Assembly (NCBI GenBank): GCA_964533645.1
Contig: CAZHMQ010000088.1
Coordinates: 1-9,144 of the forward strand
Source of the DNA: JABDBK01 sp964533645
GTDB lineage: Bacteria; Pseudomonadota; Gammaproteobacteria; DSM-16500
Reading direction: 5' to 3'
Length of the DNA: 9,144 nucleotides
This document shows positions 7,079 to 9,144 of this stretch, piece after piece. Made by a program: the position numbers and the translations under genes. The first letter of the stretch is position 1. Each line of letters opens with the position of its first letter. The notes below the pieces were generated by a model. That model was given only the letters and a program-made list of their open reading frames with translations, was not told where the DNA came from and made no database searches.

Positions 7079-7757
7079 ATTGTTTTTTTCACATATATTT
7101 ATATTTACTATTTTTTATTATTATTTTTTCTCACCTATAAAAATAGAAATTTCTAACGCTCTTCACACTGAAAAACAGCTTAGTCAAGCAATGTTGAAGC
7201 AAAAAAAATCTTATGTCAAAAATCAAAAGGTTCATGAAAAAGTATACTTTAATTATCGCACTCAAGAAGCGCTAATTAAGTATTTCATTAACAAAATTAT
7301 TGCGAGTAAATTTTTAATAAAAGAAATTTACCCTATGCAAATTCGAAAACATAAAAATTTGATTGCGGTGTCTTTTAAGCTCGTCTTAACTGGAAGTGTT
7401 TTTCAATTAAAAAATTTAATAGATCAGTTAAGCGAAGAGCAGGTTTTAATAAATATTGATGAAGTGATTGTAAAAAAATCGAGTAATAAAATTGTTATGA
7501 AGATAGATGTTTTTAATATCAGTAATACAGAGACTAAAGATTTTTATGTTTTGCAATGGATAGGATATACAGAGAATAATAAAATTATTAAAGGATTGTT
7601 AAGATTGGAAAATGGTAGCGTGTTGGAGGTGGCGGCAGGTGCTGTCATAAATAAATCCTTAAAGATTTTGGAAATTACAAAAGATCAGATATTGGTTCAA
7701 ATGGGTAATCGTAAAAGTATGATCAAGTATGGTCAATTGTTAGAAATAAAAGGATAA
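7062..7757 (+). CDS. PilO-PilP fusion-like protein
   Basis: One uninterrupted 231-residue frame appears to combine two proteins that are normally separate. Residues 1-155 look like PilO: a short cytoplasmic end, a transmembrane helix (about 7-24), a lysine-rich probable coiled coil (about 30-65) and a ferredoxin-like periplasmic part ending in IVMKIDVFNIS. Residues 161-229 look like the C-terminal beta-domain of PilP. LQWIGYTENNK (164-174) matches the usual 'hRhVGTL' opening, RLENGSVLEVAAGAVI (181-196) matches 'PDGxVyrVxxGdyhG', and LKILEITKDQILVQM (200-214) matches the 'GkIxxIxxxxIxLxE' segment. The PilP signal peptide, lipidation cysteine and flexible N-terminal tether are absent. GGAG seven bases before ATG 7062 supports this start; a second ATG follows immediately. 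The position between pilN and pilQ, where pilO and pilP should be, strongly supports the reading. No separate pilP exists here. GC content is the lowest in the window. Confidence 0.8.
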   Translation: MMAWIKLFFSHIFIFTIFYYYFFSPIKIEISNALHTEKQLSQAMLKQKKSYVKNQKVHEKVYFNYRTQEALIKYFINKIIASKFLIKEIYPMQIRKHKNLIAVSFKLVLTGSVFQLKNLIDQLSEEQVLINIDEVIVKKSSNKIVMKIDVFNISNTETKDFYVLQWIGYTENNKIIKGLLRLENGSVLEVAAGAVINKSLKILEITKDQILVQMGNRKSMIKYGQLLEIKG

Positions 7758-7760
7758 TAC

Positions 7761-9002
7761 ATGCTATATTTTGTTAAAAATAAATTTTTGTTATGTTTAT
7801 TGTTAGTCTTCTTTTGGCAACTCACTCACGCAGCTGAAAAAACGATTTCGCTTAATTTGCAAAATGTAAGTATTCAAGATGTTTTACATCTTCTGACAAA
7901 ATCACAGTATCAAAATATCATGATGAGTCCATCTATTTATGGTGTCACTTCATTACGTATTAATAATATGAGTCATAAAGAAGCGTTTGAGATGGTGCTT
8001 GCCATGCATGATTTGCATACGTGGAAAATTAAAAATACTTTATTTGTAGGTTCTAGAGAGGAGTTTATTCAACACAAAGAAACTGAAAAAAAATTAAAGA
8101 TGCTAGAATATGAAACCTTGCCTATCGTGACACGTATTTGGCAAGTTCGATATGCAAAGGCTGCGGATATTGCTCATTTGTTACAAGATGTAAAGAACAC
8201 GTTAGTGACTAAAAGAGGCTTTGTCAGTGTAGATGCCCGCACGAATATGTTATGCGTTCGTGATATAGAAGCAAATATGGATGCTATCAATAAATTTATC
8301 ACACGATTAGATATTCCTGTTCGTCAGGTGCGCATTGAGGCGCATCTTGCGAGTATTGATAGTGATTATGAGCGTGAACTTGGGATACATTTTTCAGTTC
8401 ATTCAGGTCAGAAGGGTGATGAGACTTTGACTCATACTTCGGATGCAAATCCCCAGTATAGTTTGGCGGTATTAAATTTACCTGATGGTTCGCGTTTAGA
8501 TATGAAATTATCCGCGTTAGAACGAGCAGGGCATGGTGAGTTAATTTCAAGTCCCAGCTTGTATACAGCAAGTCAACAAATGGCTGTTATTGAATCAGGT
8601 GAAGAAATTCCTTATCAAGAAAGTAGTAGCAGTGGTGCAACATCTGTCACTTTTAAAAAAGCGGTGCTAAGCTTGAAAGTAACCCCACAAATCATGCCAG
8701 GGGATCAAGTTTTGTTACAGCTACAAATAAATCAAGATAAACCGAGTAAACGCATGGTGCTCGGTGTTCCTGCTATTAATACACGACATATCATAACGAA
8801 TATTCAAGTCAAAACAGGTCAAACCATAGTCCTGGGAGGTATTTATGAGATCAACAATGAACAAGATGAGCGTCGCGTCCCTTTTTTAGCGGATATTCCT
8901 TTGATAGGTTGGTTGTTTAAACAACAAGATAAGTTGAAAAACAAGCGGGAGCTGCTTATTTTTGTGACTCCAAGGATAATGAAAGAAGACTGCTATGATT
9001 GA
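7761..9002 (+). CDS. pilQ: Short secretin, PilQ/HofQ/ComE type
   Basis: A secretin forms the gated outer-membrane channel for type IV pili or incoming DNA. The 413-residue protein is far shorter than typical PilQ (about 700) but close to E. coli HofQ (412). It has a signal peptide with cleavage probably after Ala24 (LTHA/AEK), an N0/STN-like domain (about 27-96), a linker, and an N1-type domain (about 124-184). The secretin core follows, with SALERAGHGELISSPSL (251-267), a GEEIPYQ segment (280-286) and VPAINTRHIITNIQVKTGQT (336-355). It ends in TIVLGGI (355-361), VPFLADIPLIGWLFK (373-387) and LLIFVTPRIM (398-407). The N-terminal AMIN domains of long PilQ, which bind peptidoglycan, are absent. 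An AAAGGA ribosome binding site overlaps the stop of the preceding gene, so expression is coupled. The frame is intact and all core motifs are present. Confidence 0.92.
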   Translation: MLYFVKNKFLLCLLLVFFWQLTHAAEKTISLNLQNVSIQDVLHLLTKSQYQNIMMSPSIYGVTSLRINNMSHKEAFEMVLAMHDLHTWKIKNTLFVGSREEFIQHKETEKKLKMLEYETLPIVTRIWQVRYAKAADIAHLLQDVKNTLVTKRGFVSVDARTNMLCVRDIEANMDAINKFITRLDIPVRQVRIEAHLASIDSDYERELGIHFSVHSGQKGDETLTHTSDANPQYSLAVLNLPDGSRLDMKLSALERAGHGELISSPSLYTASQQMAVIESGEEIPYQESSSSGATSVTFKKAVLSLKVTPQIMPGDQVLLQLQINQDKPSKRMVLGVPAINTRHIITNIQVKTGQTIVLGGIYEINNEQDERRVPFLADIPLIGWLFKQQDKLKNKRELLIFVTPRIMKEDCYD

Positions 9003-9004
9003 GG

Positions 9005-9033
9005 TTTATCCGAGGGCAAGGTTTACGTATAAT
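9005..9033 (+). promoter_or_regulatory. Candidate sigma70 promoter for aroK
   Basis: TATAAT at 9028-9033 is an exact -10 consensus. TTTATC at 9005-9010 is a modest -35 match at the ideal 17-base spacing. It begins three bases after the pilQ stop and would start transcription near 9040. This would let aroK be expressed independently of the pil operon. There is no clear terminator between pilQ and aroK, so read-through is also likely. Confidence 0.55.
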
Positions 9034-9091
9034 ATAAGACTGAAAAGATCGAGATCATAGTGTTTTTTGTTACCATCGAATAAGGTTAGGC

Positions 9092-9144
9092 ATGAAAAAA
9101 TTACAATATCAAAATATATTTCTTATTGGTCCGATGGGAGCAGG
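9092..9144 (+). CDS. aroK: Shikimate kinase (partial, 5' end only)
   Basis: Seventeen codons are visible before the window ends, reading MKKLQYQNIFLIGPMGA and then the first two bases of a Gly codon. NIFLIGPMGAG matches the start of AroK, whose P-loop (GPMGAGKS/T) binds ATP for phosphorylation of shikimate. AAGG six bases before the ATG is a good ribosome binding site. aroK directly after the secretin gene is the standard gammaproteobacterial order, normally followed by aroB. The identification rests on the short match plus this context. Confidence 0.88.
   Translation, partial: MKKLQYQNIFLIGPMGA

Noticed and set aside
8299..8571. 90-codon open frame on the minus strand inside pilQ
   Set aside because: It is antisense to conserved secretin core motifs and has no family resemblance.
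9047..9068. GATC-GA-GATC followed by a T run as a terminator between pilQ and aroK
   Set aside because: A 4-bp stem with a 2-base loop is not a credible hairpin, and it lies downstream of the likely aroK transcription start.
1..9144. CRISPR arrays, tRNA or rRNA genes, insertion sequences, integrase or attachment sites
   Set aside because: No tandem spaced repeats, no RNA gene-like segments, no transposase reading frames and no terminal inverted repeats were seen; almost all of the window is accounted for by known gene families.

Overview
This window looks like a chromosomal segment of a moderately AT-rich gammaproteobacterium. The gene order supports this: a class A penicillin-binding protein gene (mrcA) diverges from a pilMNOPQ/hofMNOPQ-type cluster that runs into aroK, which is a classic gammaproteobacterial arrangement. 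Chorismate lyase (ubiC) followed by ubiA indicates a ubiquinone-making proteobacterium. A rubredoxin reductase-like gene near ubiCA recalls Pseudomonas-type order. The low GC and the compacted pil genes make me think of a host-associated lineage such as Legionellales/Coxiellaceae, but that is inference only.

Layout. Positions 1-520 (minus) hold the N-terminal part of an FAD/NAD oxidoreductase, cut by the window edge. Positions 588-3057 (plus) hold a tightly overlapping ubiC-ubiA-pdxB operon, which covers the first two steps of ubiquinone synthesis and a pyridoxal-phosphate pathway dehydrogenase. A short GC-rich hairpin at 3057-3069 sits between the convergent pdxB and mrcA ends. mrcA (PBP1A) fills 3082-5454 on the minus strand. 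A 215-bp divergent control region with an 8-bp inverted repeat separates it from pilM. Positions 5670-9002 (plus) hold pilM, pilN, a fused pilO-pilP and a short pilQ, all overlapping or nearly so. The first 17 codons of aroK start at 9092, behind their own well-formed -10 box.

The most interesting part is the pil cluster. It is reduced at every step. PilM is short and has eroded nucleotide-binding motifs. PilN keeps the INLLPWR docking motif. PilO and the PilP beta-domain are joined in one 231-residue protein without the PilP lipoprotein N-terminus. PilQ is a 413-residue secretin with only N0, N1 and the secretin core, like HofQ/ComE, without AMIN domains. The set could be a minimal envelope-spanning DNA-uptake or secretin complex, or a degenerating type IV pilus alignment complex. 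The open frames and preserved ribosome binding sites favour a product that is still made. The rest of the window is ordinary housekeeping content.
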